DNA of 64,000 nucleotides, taken from NCBI RefSeq assembly GCF_047872805.1, contig NZ_JBLQUK010000007.1:1-64000 (forward strand). Reading direction: 5' to 3'. Origin of the DNA: Erythrobacter sp047872805. Its GTDB lineage: Bacteria > Pseudomonadota > Alphaproteobacteria > Sphingomonadales > Sphingomonadaceae. Below the pieces are notes generated by a model. That model did not search any database and had not been told where the DNA came from. It saw only the letters and a list, made by a program, of their open reading frames with translations. Below are positions 26,389 through 40,041 of the stretch, one piece after another (positions within the stretch are counted from its first letter, which is position 1; each line of letters begins with the position of its first letter). Both the position numbers and the translations under genes were made by a program.

Positions 26389-27918
26389 TCAGGCGGCAGC
26401 GACGACCGCTTCGCGGTTGCGCACAATCGCCCAGGTTTCCATCACGATCCCGCGATAGAAGAACCAGAATGTCGCGGCATAGGCGGCGGCCCCCAGACCG
26501 GCGTGCAGCGCCAGCGCGATCAGCGGGCTGGAAACCGGCGCAATGTGCTGAAGCGTCAAGACCGCTGCGGCCATCACCGCGCAGGCGAGCGCAATCGGGG
26601 AAAGTGCAGCAAACAGCGCTATTGGGGACACAGCGATCCGGGGCAGGGTGACCGCCAGTGTCGCCGCGCATAGCAGCGGCGCGCCAATCCACCACGCATG
26701 CACCAGCCCCATCGCTCCGGCACTGACACTCCACAGAAAGACGGCGGGGAAAATCACCGCTCCGCAGATCGAAGTGAACAGATAGACGCGCGGCCTGCCC
26801 ATCGCATTGGTAACCGGCGAACAGATCAATTGCAGCGCAAAGGCGGGCATGGCGATAGCCAGTCCGGCGACAATCGGGATCAGTTCGGTCCATTTTTCGC
26901 CCATCAGCACGAGAATCGCGTTCTCGCTGGTCAGCGCAAGGCCGACATAGACCGGCGCGCTGACCATCATCACCAGTCGGGCGGTCTTGAGGAAATAGGG
27001 GCCAAGCGGTTTGCCCGCGCGGTGCAATTGCGAATAGGCCGCCAGTGCGACTTCATTGATCGGCGGGATAAACCGGCCCGTCACGATCAGCGTCAGGAAC
27101 AAAGCCTGAGTGTAAAGGCCAAGATCATGCGTATCCATAAACCGACCGGCGATCACCACGTCGCTCTGGCTCTGGATGATCCAGAACAGCTGGCACAGCG
27201 TCAATGTGCCGCCAAAGGTCAGCATATCCCATGCGCCGCGCGGGTCGAAGATGGGGCGCACCCACAGCTGCGCGGCCAGCATCAGCCCTGCTGCGCGGGT
27301 GACGAATATCGACAGGCCGGCATAGATCAGCGCCCACACGCCCCAGCCCAGCCACGCCAGCAACAATGCCGTCAATGCCCCGACCACGGCGCTGGCGATG
27401 TTGACCTGACCCTGTTTGCGAAACTGCAATCCGCGCGCCAGCCATTCGGATGGGAGCGCGATAAAGGGGATGGTGAGGAATATCGCGGCCTGCACCCGCA
27501 GGAGCTGAGCCACCACTGGCTCCTCGAAATAGGCCGCAGCATAGGGAGCAAACAAGAACTGGATGGCTGCCAATAGTCCATTGGCCAGCAGCAACATCCC
27601 GAACACCTGCCCGATGCGCCGATTATCCAGCCTGTCGGTCTGCACTATCGAGGTCGCAAAACTTTGTCCGTTGAGGAAAGCGAGCGCGGTCACCACCACC
27701 TGGCTCATGGCGAACAGGCCGTAATCGGAAGGGTCGAGCAGGCGCACGACCAGAAAGGTCGATGTCCAGGTGATGATCTGCGCCCCGACCTGCGCGCCCC
27801 AACGCCACACCACCGCCGTCCGCACGCGCGACGCGAACCCGCTGGCGTCATGCGCATCGGGCTCGGCGTGGCTGGCAGCGCCGTAGATTGATTCGGCCGA
27901 AGGCGCCTTTGGGTCCAT
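26389..27918 (-). CDS. polysaccharide flippase (Wzx/MATE superfamily)
   Basis: About 509 residues from the ATG at 27918 (MDPKAPSAES). Around 12-14 hydrophobic helices are visible. The N-terminal segment ASRVRTAVVWRWGAQVGAQ and LLDPSDYGLFAM is the signature of polysaccharide transport proteins (PF13440-like) that flip lipid-linked sugars. It lacks adjacent glycosyltransferases. An in-frame extension to 27996 has no family resemblance. Confidence 0.88.
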   Translation of the reverse strand: MDPKAPSAESIYGAASHAEPDAHDASGFASRVRTAVVWRWGAQVGAQIITWTSTFLVVRLLDPSDYGLFAMSQVVVTALAFLNGQSFATSIVQTDRLDNRRIGQVFGMLLLANGLLAAIQFLFAPYAAAYFEEPVVAQLLRVQAAIFLTIPFIALPSEWLARGLQFRKQGQVNIASAVVGALTALLLAWLGWGVWALIYAGLSIFVTRAAGLMLAAQLWVRPIFDPRGAWDMLTFGGTLTLCQLFWIIQSQSDVVIAGRFMDTHDLGLYTQALFLTLIVTGRFIPPINEVALAAYSQLHRAGKPLGPYFLKTARLVMMVSAPVYVGLALTSENAILVLMGEKWTELIPIVAGLAIAMPAFALQLICSPVTNAMGRPRVYLFTSICGAVIFPAVFLWSVSAGAMGLVHAWWIGAPLLCAATLAVTLPRIAVSPIALFAALSPIALACAVMAAAVLTLQHIAPVSSPLIALALHAGLGAAAYAATFWFFYRGIVMETWAIVRNREAVVAAA

Positions 27919-28103
27919 CTGCGCCGATCTAGGCGCGAAAGGTGAAGAAATGACCCAACCTTTGGCTCGATTCTGCCGGGAACCGCAGCGCATCAAGGGC
28001 TATGATTGTTAATGCGGGGTTGATTCTGGCCTGATGAAACCCAGATTGATGGGGCTTAAGGAGCCTCGGAATGGCGGATTTCTGCGATCTTTGCGGGTCA
28101 TTG

Positions 28104-28153
28104 AAATAAAATTGCAAAAAGGCGTTGACCGAATCTCGAAGCGCGCATAGATG
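28104..28153 (+). promoter_or_regulatory. rrn promoter with UP-like element
   Basis: TTGACC at 28125-28130 and TAGATG at 28148-28153 have a 17-bp spacer. Immediately upstream is the A-rich stretch 28104-28120 resembling an UP element. This places transcription start about 370 bp before 16S. Confidence 0.6.
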
Positions 28154-28280
28154 GGCTCCACCGACGCGGCGCTGACGGTTTCTACCGGCTCCGCAAGCGT
28201 TGGTCGCCAACATAAACGGATAGCCGGTCCCCCGGTGTAAATCGGGGAAACCATCGCTGTCCGCTATTACTGTCTGGCGG

Positions 28281-28291
28281 GCTCTTTGACA
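28281..28291 (+). promoter_or_regulatory. boxA-like antitermination site
   Basis: GCTCTTTGACA closely matches the rrn boxA consensus TGCTCTTTAACA that loads Nus factors. It lies in the leader between the promoter and 16S. Confidence 0.6.
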
Positions 28292-28526
28292 TTGTTAGTT
28301 TTTGATGAAGGGACATGTGGGCGACGGCGCCAGGTCCGGGGGTTTTAAGGCTCCGGATACCTGTTAAAATAAGCCGATTGCCACATCCTTCCAGGCTCCA
28401 CAGTCTGGATGTGATGATGCATGTTCATTCGTATCCATTACGTTTGACAGTGCAGGTATCGGCTCCTTGAAGCTCATGCCAAGCAGGTTGATGGGGTTTT
28501 CCCCATGCTTGTTTAGTATGTGACAC

Positions 28527-30021
<1,495 letters not shown>

Positions 30022-30190
30022 TTTTACGAAAGCGTCTGGGCTAGTCCCGGAAAGTGCTTCGTAATCTCCAAAGAACATTGCCGTCGTCCTCATGTCCTTT
30101 CATCAATCGGAAACAACGCTTTCAGGGTGTTGTTATCCTGAGTTGGCTCACACGCCCCTCGCGGCCATGCGGCCAGCGCAGGACAGGTGT

Positions 30191-30267
<77 letters not shown>

Positions 30268-30278
30268 TTTTACCTTTA

Positions 30279-30354
30279 GGGGCCTTAGCTCAGCTGGGAG
30301 AGCACCTGCTTTGCAAGCAGGGGGTCATCGGTTCGATCCCGATAGGCTCCACCA
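30279..30354 (+). tRNA. tRNA-Ala(TGC)
   Basis: 76 nt including CCA. Acceptor GGGGCCT/AGGCTCC has the G3:U70 identity pair for alanine. Anticodon loop TTTGCAA gives TGC. Follows tRNA-Ile by 11 bp in the rrn spacer. Confidence 0.97.
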
Positions 30355-30629
30355 GGTAATCCGATAGATGAAAAGAGATCAGATCCTTGCCCGAAGCAAT
30401 TCGGAGCTGAGGTAGGCGGCATTGGCCGCTGCATTTGACATTGTGAATGGGTTTTTAAATCGATGCCGTGGCGGTATCGTCGCAAAGGGTCAGACCTTCG
30501 GGGCTGAGTTCTATTGCGATCGATATCATCACAAAATCAATCAAATTGATTATCTGGCTGAGATAATTTTTCCGCATCATCGCAAAGGCGCACGGTCGTT
30601 ATACAAGGCTGTCGTTGATGGTGTGGACT

Positions 30630-33419
<2,790 letters not shown>

Positions 33420-33557
33420 AGAGTTTGCACTGTCAACGTCAGCTTTGCTGCACGTTGGTCGGAGAAATTCTTCAGCCAGATACGCCCTTTACCAATTCAT
33501 GCAGTGTGATTGCGCTGTATGACATCGATTTAAAACCCGCACTTTCGCTGGCCCCAT

Positions 33558-33675
33558 TGCTTGGTGGTCATGGCATCTGTGACCCACCCGATCCCATCTC
33601 GAACTCGGCCGTGAAACCAGATTGCGCCGATGGTACTATGTCTTAAGGCATGGAAGAGTAGGTCGCCGCCAGGCA
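33558..33675 (+). rRNA. rrf: 5S ribosomal RNA
   Basis: About 118 nt. The 5' TGCTTGGTGGTCATGGC and 3' GCCGCCAGGCA form the terminal helix, with CCCGATCCCATCTCGAACTC in loop B/C as expected. Position 138 bp after 23S. Confidence 0.95.
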
Positions 33676-33720
33676 TTGAAGCCAGCGATAGCGCGGGAAA
33701 TAACCCATTCACTAGTCAAC

Positions 33721-33748
33721 AGGGCTGTCCCGCAAGGGCGGCCCTTTT
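33721..33748 (+). terminator. possible terminator hairpin after 5S
   Basis: AGGGC...GCCCTTTT with an inner CCCGCAAGGG stem sits 46 bp after 5S and ends in a T tract. tRNA-fMet follows 128 bp later, so transcription may be partial or the tRNA may have its own promoter. Confidence 0.5.
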
Positions 33749-33875
33749 GGCGTCTTTACGCTCCGGCGGCAAAGACGCGCGCTGATCGAAGCCAACAGCT
33801 TCGCAAAGCCGACCGGCCATCCTCAGCAGCGCGTCCCTCAGGTCGCGCGAGCAAGGATAGCCAGCAAAACGGTAT

Positions 33876-33952
<77 letters not shown>

Positions 33953-34144
33953 GCGCAAATTTCGCCGCTATTGGGTCGCAGCCACAAGGTTGAGCTTGGC
34001 TTTGCGACGGGCAAGCGGGCGTCGTTACGCTTGTGCCGTGCGCAGCCCCTTTACGATCCCGACGTTCCCCCATAGCCAGCAAAAAGCCGCTTGCAGCTTC
34101 GCTGTTAGGCGTGTGACCTTGTGGCTACCATGATGGACGAAAGC

Positions 34145-34732
34145 ATGACCGATACTGCCATTCCCTTGCTCACAACCCGCTTCGATGATGCTTTGGTCTA
34201 TGCCAGCACGGCGCATCGAACGCAGCTGCGCAAGGGCGGTGCCGTCCCCTACCTTGCGCATCTGCTTGGCGTCGCGGCGATTGCATTGGAAAATGGCGCG
34301 GATGAGGATCAGGCGATTGCGGCTCTGCTGCATGATGCGGTCGAGGATCAGGGTGGGAAGGCGCGGCTCGAAGACATCCGCGCGCGCTTTGGGGAGCGCG
34401 TCGCCCAGATCGTAGATCACTGCACCGATAGCGATGTTGAACCCAAGCCCGCATGGCGTCCGCGCAAAGAAGCCTATATCGCCAGCCTACGGTCAAAGCC
34501 GGTCGCCTCATTAGAGGTGAGCATTGCGGACAAGACGCACAACGCCGCTGCGATCAACACCGATCTGCGTGCGCATGGCGATCCAGTGTGGGACCGCTTC
34601 ACCGGAAAGAAGGCGGGGACCCTGTGGTATTATCGCAGCCTTGCCGATGTCTTCGCTGAACTCGTCCCCGGCACCGCCAGCGCCCGATTTGAACGCGAAG
34701 TTGCGGAGATGGAGCAATTGGCGGGTGGGTGA
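34145..34732 (+). CDS. HD-domain hydrolase (RelA/SpoT-like N-terminal type)
   Basis: About 195 residues from the ATG at 34145; in-frame starts at 34121, 34130 and 34133 are alternatives and the choice is weak. The HD domain shows YLAHLLGVAAIAL, LLHDAVEDQGG as the HD motif, IVDHCTDSD, and VSIADKTHNAAAI. These are the metal-binding His/Asp positions found in stringent-response hydrolases. There is no synthetase, TGS or ACT domain, so it is a small stand-alone phosphohydrolase whose substrate could be (p)ppGpp or another nucleotide. Confidence 0.85.
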   Translation: MTDTAIPLLTTRFDDALVYASTAHRTQLRKGGAVPYLAHLLGVAAIALENGADEDQAIAALLHDAVEDQGGKARLEDIRARFGERVAQIVDHCTDSDVEPKPAWRPRKEAYIASLRSKPVASLEVSIADKTHNAAAINTDLRAHGDPVWDRFTGKKAGTLWYYRSLADVFAELVPGTASARFEREVAEMEQLAGG

Positions 34733-35018
34733 GTGTCCTGAACTCGGCCCCGCGGGGCTGGCATTGCTCAGAGTGCGGTCAAATTTTCCTACACGTTGAC
34801 GTCGCGCTATATCCGCGGCGGTTCTTTGATATCGTCAAAAATATTGCCAATTTCCGGCCCAGAGACGCGGGCGATGCTTTCCCTTGTTGGAAAAGTGTCA
34901 AGCGGTTGCTGCGACTGGCGGTGTGGAATAGCTTATTGATATATAGCTATTTGTTGCCCGTTTCACCCCTGAAAGCCTGCTTGATACACTGGGTGATGTG
35001 TCAAGCAGATTGGCCGCC
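34733..35018. other. convergent gap with AT-rich patch
   Basis: Contains CCCCGCGGGG at 34748-34757 and an AT-rich stretch near 34930-34955. No gene or clear terminator is evident. Composition differs from the flanks. Confidence 0.4.
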
Positions 35019-36236
35019 TCACCAGCCGCGATCGCGCAGCAGCGGCACCATCAGCGTGTTCAGCGCGCGCGCCAGAAACGCCAGACCTGCCCGGCGGATA
35101 GGGGGAAGGTGGCGCGCATAGACGGCCATATATTCGATTTCGCTGCGCGCGCCGCGCATTTGCTTGAACTTGCCCGCGCCCGCTGATCCGTTGAAGCGCA
35201 GGCCGCGCACCATCGCCCACTCCGACGCCATATAGCTGGCAATCCGGTACAGCGCTTCGGATTGCGGGCGCGCCATATCATAGCCGAGCAATGGCACCGC
35301 AACGATCCCGCCAGCGGCGCGCATCCCGCAAACTGCCATGATGCGCCCGCCCGGCTCCCGCGCGATCCTGTAATGCAGCAATCCTGTGCGCGCACTGGCA
35401 TCGATAAACGCCGGGGTGAAAACCGGATTGATCGCGGAATAGCGCCCGACATAAAGCTGGCGATAGAGGTCGGCAATGCGTTCGCATTCCTGCGGCGTGA
35501 AAGCCTCCGGCTCCTCGACCAGCAACCCAGATTTGTTCAGCGCGCGGCGGTCATTGGCGGTGTTGTTGCGTTTCTTCCATTCGCATCTGAGATCGTCCGT
35601 CACCCAGATCTGGCGCGCGGGTAACAGCATCCAGCCATCATCGCGCACGGTTTCCAGCAATTGCGGGCAACTCCATTGATCCAGCGAGCGTATAATGAGC
35701 AGCCGGTCGGGGAATTCCGCCGCCAGATGCGCCCGCATCTGCGGCAAACCCTGACCCGACCAATCGCCGTGCAGATTGGTCGACAGCAGCCAATTGTCGA
35801 GATGCACCGCGTGGTTGATCCGCACCCCATGCAGCAGCGTGCTGAGCGTGGCGAGCACGCCCTTGGCAGCGGTGCGCCCCGCGCCGATGCCGATAATGTC
35901 GATCTCATCGCGCGCATACAGCACGTAATGGCTGTGCGGACTGACCACATAACTCTGCCCATAGCCGCCGCTTTCCACTGTCACCGGCAACGACCAGCCA
36001 CCATAGCGCAGCACCATCGGGGTGGAGGCGACATTGCGGATCAGGCGCTGCGGTCCCGCTTTGGCCAACTCCGCCATGAAATCCCCTGCAGGCGTGCCGC
36101 TGGCGACCATAGCCTCGGGCGCATGAATAGACTGCGGCGTGAAAACAGCCTCCGCGCCCCTTTTCGCGAGGTGCGCCGGTTCTGCGTGCGGCATTGCCAA
36201 ACTGGCCGATGGGGCAGTGATATTTTCGATGCGCAT
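35019..36236 (-). CDS. GNAT/FemAB-like protein, function unknown
   Basis: 405 residues. The first 220 residues show no familiar motif, but they contain WVTDDLRCEWKKRNNTANDRRALNK before the second half. The C-terminal half (about 270-400) looks like an acyl-CoA N-acyltransferase/FemAB fold, with LHYRIAREPGGRIMAVCGMRA, VPLLGYDMARPQSEALYRIASYMA and KFKQMRGARSEIEYMAVY. Such folds attach amino acids or acyl groups. The neighbouring chemotaxis block reads in the same direction, but there is no operon evidence because the next upstream gene ends 48 bp away. Confidence 0.6.
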   Translation of the reverse strand: MRIENITAPSASLAMPHAEPAHLAKRGAEAVFTPQSIHAPEAMVASGTPAGDFMAELAKAGPQRLIRNVASTPMVLRYGGWSLPVTVESGGYGQSYVVSPHSHYVLYARDEIDIIGIGAGRTAAKGVLATLSTLLHGVRINHAVHLDNWLLSTNLHGDWSGQGLPQMRAHLAAEFPDRLLIIRSLDQWSCPQLLETVRDDGWMLLPARQIWVTDDLRCEWKKRNNTANDRRALNKSGLLVEEPEAFTPQECERIADLYRQLYVGRYSAINPVFTPAFIDASARTGLLHYRIAREPGGRIMAVCGMRAAGGIVAVPLLGYDMARPQSEALYRIASYMASEWAMVRGLRFNGSAGAGKFKQMRGARSEIEYMAVYARHLPPIRRAGLAFLARALNTLMVPLLRDRGW

Positions 36237-36284
36237 GGCGCTGTTTGCCGCCCGCGCTTTGCAGATGCGTGACAGTGCCGAAGA

Positions 36285-38093
36285 TCAGGCTTCGCGGACC
36301 TGCCTCAGGAAGTCCTTGACTTGCTCGCTCAGGGTAGATGCCTGATTTTCCAGATCATTCGCGCTTGCCAGCACCTGACTTGCGGCGGCCCCGGTGGATA
36401 GGGACAATTCCCTAACGTCGGCGATATGCCCCGCCACGGTGGCGGTGCCGTGCGCGGCGAGGTCGATATTGCGGGCCAGATCCTGCCCCGCGACCGATTG
36501 CTGATTGACGGCGGTGGCGATGGCGACCGCGCTTGAATCGAGTTCCTTGACCTGCGCCGCAATCGCCTGAAGCGCGCCCACGCTGGCCCCGGTCTTGTCC
36601 TGCATGGCGCGGATCTGATCGGCGATCTGTTCGGTGGCGCGGCTGGTCTGCATGGCCAGTTCCTTGACCTCGCTGGCGACCACGGCAAAGCCGCGACCGG
36701 CTTCACCGCCGCGCGCCGCTTCGATCGAGGCGTTGAGTGCAAGGAGATTGGTGCGCTGGGCGATGGTCTGGATCAATTCGACGATCTGGCCCACTTGCTG
36801 TGCCGATGCGGCCAGCGCCGAAATCGTGACATCGGCCTCCTCGGTTGCATCGCTGGCGAGCCGGGCAAGTTTGCTGGAAGAGGAAGCCTGAGCGCTGATT
36901 TCGCCGATAGAAAGAGCAAATTCATCGGACGCGGCCGCCGCTGCGGTCGCGCCGACATTGGCGGTTTCCATATGCTGCGCCAGATCGCTGGTGCGCGCGC
37001 TGGCCTTTTCGGCGGTGGCGGCCATGGCCACGGCGGTGGTGCCAAGTTCGGCAGTGGCCGCCGCAACCTTGCCCACGACTTCGCCAACGGTGCGGTCAAG
37101 CCGCTGCGCGACTTCGCCCAGCAACGCGGCGCGGCGCTGTTCGGCCTCGCTGCGCTCTTGTTCGCGTTCGCTTTGCAGGCGGATGGTTTGCTCTGCCTGT
37201 TCGGCCCTTTCGCGCGACAGCATTTCGATGCGTTCGCCGGCCCGTTTGAACAGGTTGAGTGAGCGCAGCATTTCGCCGATTTCGTCGCGGCGGTCTTCAC
37301 CGGCGATGGCGAAATCGCGGTCACCCTTGGCCAGCCGGGCCATCCCGTCCGAAATCTCGGCAATCTTGCGCGAAAAATCATGCGACAAATAGCGCAGCCC
37401 TGCAAACAGGATCGCGGTCGCAAGTGCGGCCAGTGCGGCAAGTATGACGATCATATAGGTGAAATAGGTGAGCGCGGTCTGTTCAATCCGTTCGCGCTGC
37501 GTGTTCAGATCATCGGCCAGTTTGCGCGTGTCTGCAATCAGCGAGTCTCCGCGACCGCCCAGCCGCCTACCAAGCGTGGTCAGGCGGTCCATATCGGCGC
37601 CCTGAGCCTGCGCTGTGATTACGGCGATAAAGGCATCGTTGTAATCGACAAGGTTGGATTTGAGACGCCGGACTTCCGGGATAAAGGCGGGCAAGTCATC
37701 CTGTGCGACCGCTTCGATTGCGTCGATCTTGCTCTTCGCAGCTTCATAGCTGGAGCGTTGCCGGTCGAGGACCTGAGCCTCGCCAACGAACATGAAGAGC
37801 GCAGAATTATAGCGCAAATCACCAGCAATGCTGCGCAATTCGGCGGATTCATAAAGCGCATGATTGGCATTGGCCAAAGCAGAGTAGCGCAGATACAATT
37901 CGCCCAGGCCAAGCGCCAGCACCAAAGCCATCGCAAATCCTATGCCAAAGAATGTGCCGAATATGGCATTGACCTTGCTGCGAATAGTGAGATTGCGAAA
38001 CCAGTCTGCGCGGCCGGGAATGCTGCCGTGCGCGGGCGCAGTGGGCGGAACAGGCTGTTCCTCTTGCTCCATCTGCGGCACCATCATCTTCAT
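36285..38093 (-). CDS. methyl-accepting chemotaxis protein 1
   Basis: About 602 residues from ATG 38093, which has GGGA at a better distance than ATG 38117. The first membrane helix (about 47-67, FGIGFAMALVLALGLGELYL) is followed by a helical periplasmic domain, a second helix and a HAMP segment. The signalling domain has EISAQASSSSKLARLASDA and the conserved hairpin tip RTNLLALNASIEAARGGEAGRGFAVVASEVKELA. It senses a signal and controls CheA through CheW. Together with the second receptor it lies downstream of the GGDEF-EAL gene. Confidence 0.9.
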   Translation of the reverse strand: MKMMVPQMEQEEQPVPPTAPAHGSIPGRADWFRNLTIRSKVNAIFGTFFGIGFAMALVLALGLGELYLRYSALANANHALYESAELRSIAGDLRYNSALFMFVGEAQVLDRQRSSYEAAKSKIDAIEAVAQDDLPAFIPEVRRLKSNLVDYNDAFIAVITAQAQGADMDRLTTLGRRLGGRGDSLIADTRKLADDLNTQRERIEQTALTYFTYMIVILAALAALATAILFAGLRYLSHDFSRKIAEISDGMARLAKGDRDFAIAGEDRRDEIGEMLRSLNLFKRAGERIEMLSRERAEQAEQTIRLQSEREQERSEAEQRRAALLGEVAQRLDRTVGEVVGKVAAATAELGTTAVAMAATAEKASARTSDLAQHMETANVGATAAAAASDEFALSIGEISAQASSSSKLARLASDATEEADVTISALAASAQQVGQIVELIQTIAQRTNLLALNASIEAARGGEAGRGFAVVASEVKELAMQTSRATEQIADQIRAMQDKTGASVGALQAIAAQVKELDSSAVAIATAVNQQSVAGQDLARNIDLAAHGTATVAGHIADVRELSLSTGAAASQVLASANDLENQASTLSEQVKDFLRQVREA

Positions 38094-38232
38094 CGACACA
38101 TCCCAGTGCGGGGCCATTTTGCGCGGCGGACCCCGTCATTGCCGTACCAACGCCCGCAGCCTCAACGGCCGGCGGGCTGGACCTATGTGTGAACGAAAAT
38201 CCTTTACAAAGACTTGCCAGCCAGACTTCGCT

Positions 38233-40041
38233 CTAGCCCCGGACCTGCGCCATGAACTTGTCGACCTGCACCCGCAAAGTGCTCGCCTGCTTTTCGAGCG
38301 CGGTCGAACTTGACAGCACCTGGCTGGCGGCAGATCCGGTCGAGATGGATAGCTCGCGCACTTCCTTGATATGCGCCGAGACCTGTTCGGTCCCCCGCGC
38401 CGCAAGGTCGATGCTGCGCGCCAGATCCTGACCGGCGACCGATTGTTGATCGACGGCGCTGGCGATGGCCACGGCGGTGGTTTCGAGCTGCTGGACTTCG
38501 CTGGCGATAGAACGCAGCGCGCTGACGCTGGCACCGGTGGTGCTTTGCATGGCGCGGATCTGTTCGGCGATCTGTTCGGTCGCGCGGCTGGTTTGCATCG
38601 CCAGCTCTTTGACTTCGCTGGCCACCACGGCAAAGCCGCGTCCGGCTTCGCCGCCGCGCGCCGCTTCGATCGAGGCGTTGAGCGCAAGGAGATTGGTGCG
38701 CTGGGCGATGGTCTGGATCAATTCGACGATCTGGCCCACTTGCTGTGCCGAAGCATCCAATGCAGCAATCGTTGCATCGGCCTCGTTCGCGGATAAAGTC
38801 GCCTTGCGCGCCAGTTCGGCGGAGGACGCGGCCTGACGACTGATCTCGCCAATCGACATCGCAAATTCATCCGAAGCGGCTGCGGCTGCGGTTGCTCCGG
38901 AATTGGCTTCTTCCATCGACGCGGCGACTTCTGAGGTTCGCAGGCTCGATTGTTCGGCTGTGGCTGCCATCATTGTTGAAGTGGATTGAAGCTGGCTTGA
39001 AGCGCTGGCAACCCCGCTTACCACTTCGCCGACCGTGCGTTCAAACTGTTCTGCGACGCTGCGCAGCGCGCGTTCGCGTTCCTGCCGCGCCTCTTCCTGT
39101 TGCTGTTGCAAGCGGGTTTGTTCATCGAGCTGGGCGCGCGCTCTTTCCGCGCGTTCGCTGCTCATGCGTTCAAGTCGCTGTCCGGCGCGGTGGAAAATGA
39201 CCAGCGCTCGGGACATTTCGCCAATCTCGTCGCCGCGTTCCTGGCCGGCAATTTCAATCTTGGTCTCGCCCCGGGCAAGCTTGCTCATCTCGCCCGCCAT
39301 ATTTTTGAGCGCGCCGCCGACATTGCGGTCGAAATAGCGTTGGGCGATCATGGTCAGCACGGACAGAACGGCGGCAAGTCCAACGCACAACCACAGCAGC
39401 GTTGTAATCAGGTCCGAACCCGAATCTGACATCGTGTCGGCATCTTTGCCCAACAGCGCTGCCATGTCGCGCGCCGCTTCAAGCGCTGCACCGCCAGTAG
39501 AGTTCACTTCGGCCCTCTGGCTGGCGCGGCGATCAGCGCTGGTGTCTGGGTCAAAGGCATTGATCTGACGGCGGAAATCTTCGACGGCTGCTTCGATCAG
39601 CGCCAGCCGGTCAAAGGCCTGCATATTGGTGTCGATCACCATTTCGCGCAGCTCCGCGAGTTTGGCATCGGCGAGTTCGAGCTGGGCAAGGGCAGAGCCT
39701 TCGCGCTCTGGATCGCCGGTGGCCACCAGGTTTTCCGCGTGGCGGGTCGCTTCGGAAATATCGACCACCAGCCGTTCTGACGCCAGCGCGTGATCGTGGG
39801 TGACGTTGATCTTCTCAGCGCGCGCGCCCACCTGCATGAATCCCGAGATGATGAACACCCCGGCAATCAGCGCAAACGCGAGGTTCACGCCGAAAAACCA
39901 CGTGATCTTCTGGCCAATCGACAAATTGGCGAAGCGATGACGCAGCTTGCCAAGCCTACCAGCCACGGCGCCGCCTTCGTCTGGCTTCGTTCCTGCCTGT
40001 TCAGCTTGAAGGTCGATGGCGATTTCCTGCAAAGCGCTCAT
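38233..40041 (-). CDS. methyl-accepting chemotaxis protein 2
   Basis: 602 residues. Membrane helices lie near residues 47-66 and 205-225, flanking a helical periplasmic domain with LVATGDPEREGSALAQ. HAMP is around 225-280, then the signalling domain with TNLLALNASIEAARGGEAGRGFAVVASEVKEL. Its hairpin tip shares about 100 nearly identical bases with receptor 1. Its ATG overlaps the stop of the GGDEF-EAL gene by 4 bp, so the two are translationally coupled. Confidence 0.9.
   Translation of the reverse strand: MSALQEIAIDLQAEQAGTKPDEGGAVAGRLGKLRHRFANLSIGQKITWFFGVNLAFALIAGVFIISGFMQVGARAEKINVTHDHALASERLVVDISEATRHAENLVATGDPEREGSALAQLELADAKLAELREMVIDTNMQAFDRLALIEAAVEDFRRQINAFDPDTSADRRASQRAEVNSTGGAALEAARDMAALLGKDADTMSDSGSDLITTLLWLCVGLAAVLSVLTMIAQRYFDRNVGGALKNMAGEMSKLARGETKIEIAGQERGDEIGEMSRALVIFHRAGQRLERMSSERAERARAQLDEQTRLQQQQEEARQERERALRSVAEQFERTVGEVVSGVASASSQLQSTSTMMAATAEQSSLRTSEVAASMEEANSGATAAAAASDEFAMSIGEISRQAASSAELARKATLSANEADATIAALDASAQQVGQIVELIQTIAQRTNLLALNASIEAARGGEAGRGFAVVASEVKELAMQTSRATEQIAEQIRAMQSTTGASVSALRSIASEVQQLETTAVAIASAVDQQSVAGQDLARSIDLAARGTEQVSAHIKEVRELSISTGSAASQVLSSSTALEKQASTLRVQVDKFMAQVRG

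Larger units (their letters stand above)
27919..28526 (+). other. rrn operon upstream and leader region
   Basis: 608 bp without a protein gene. It holds the rrn promoter, an A-rich UP-like element (28104-28120), a boxA-like sequence at 28281-28291 and a leader that precedes 16S. The many inverted segments probably pair with the 16S 3' flank for RNase III cleavage, but I could not fold it. Confidence 0.7.
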
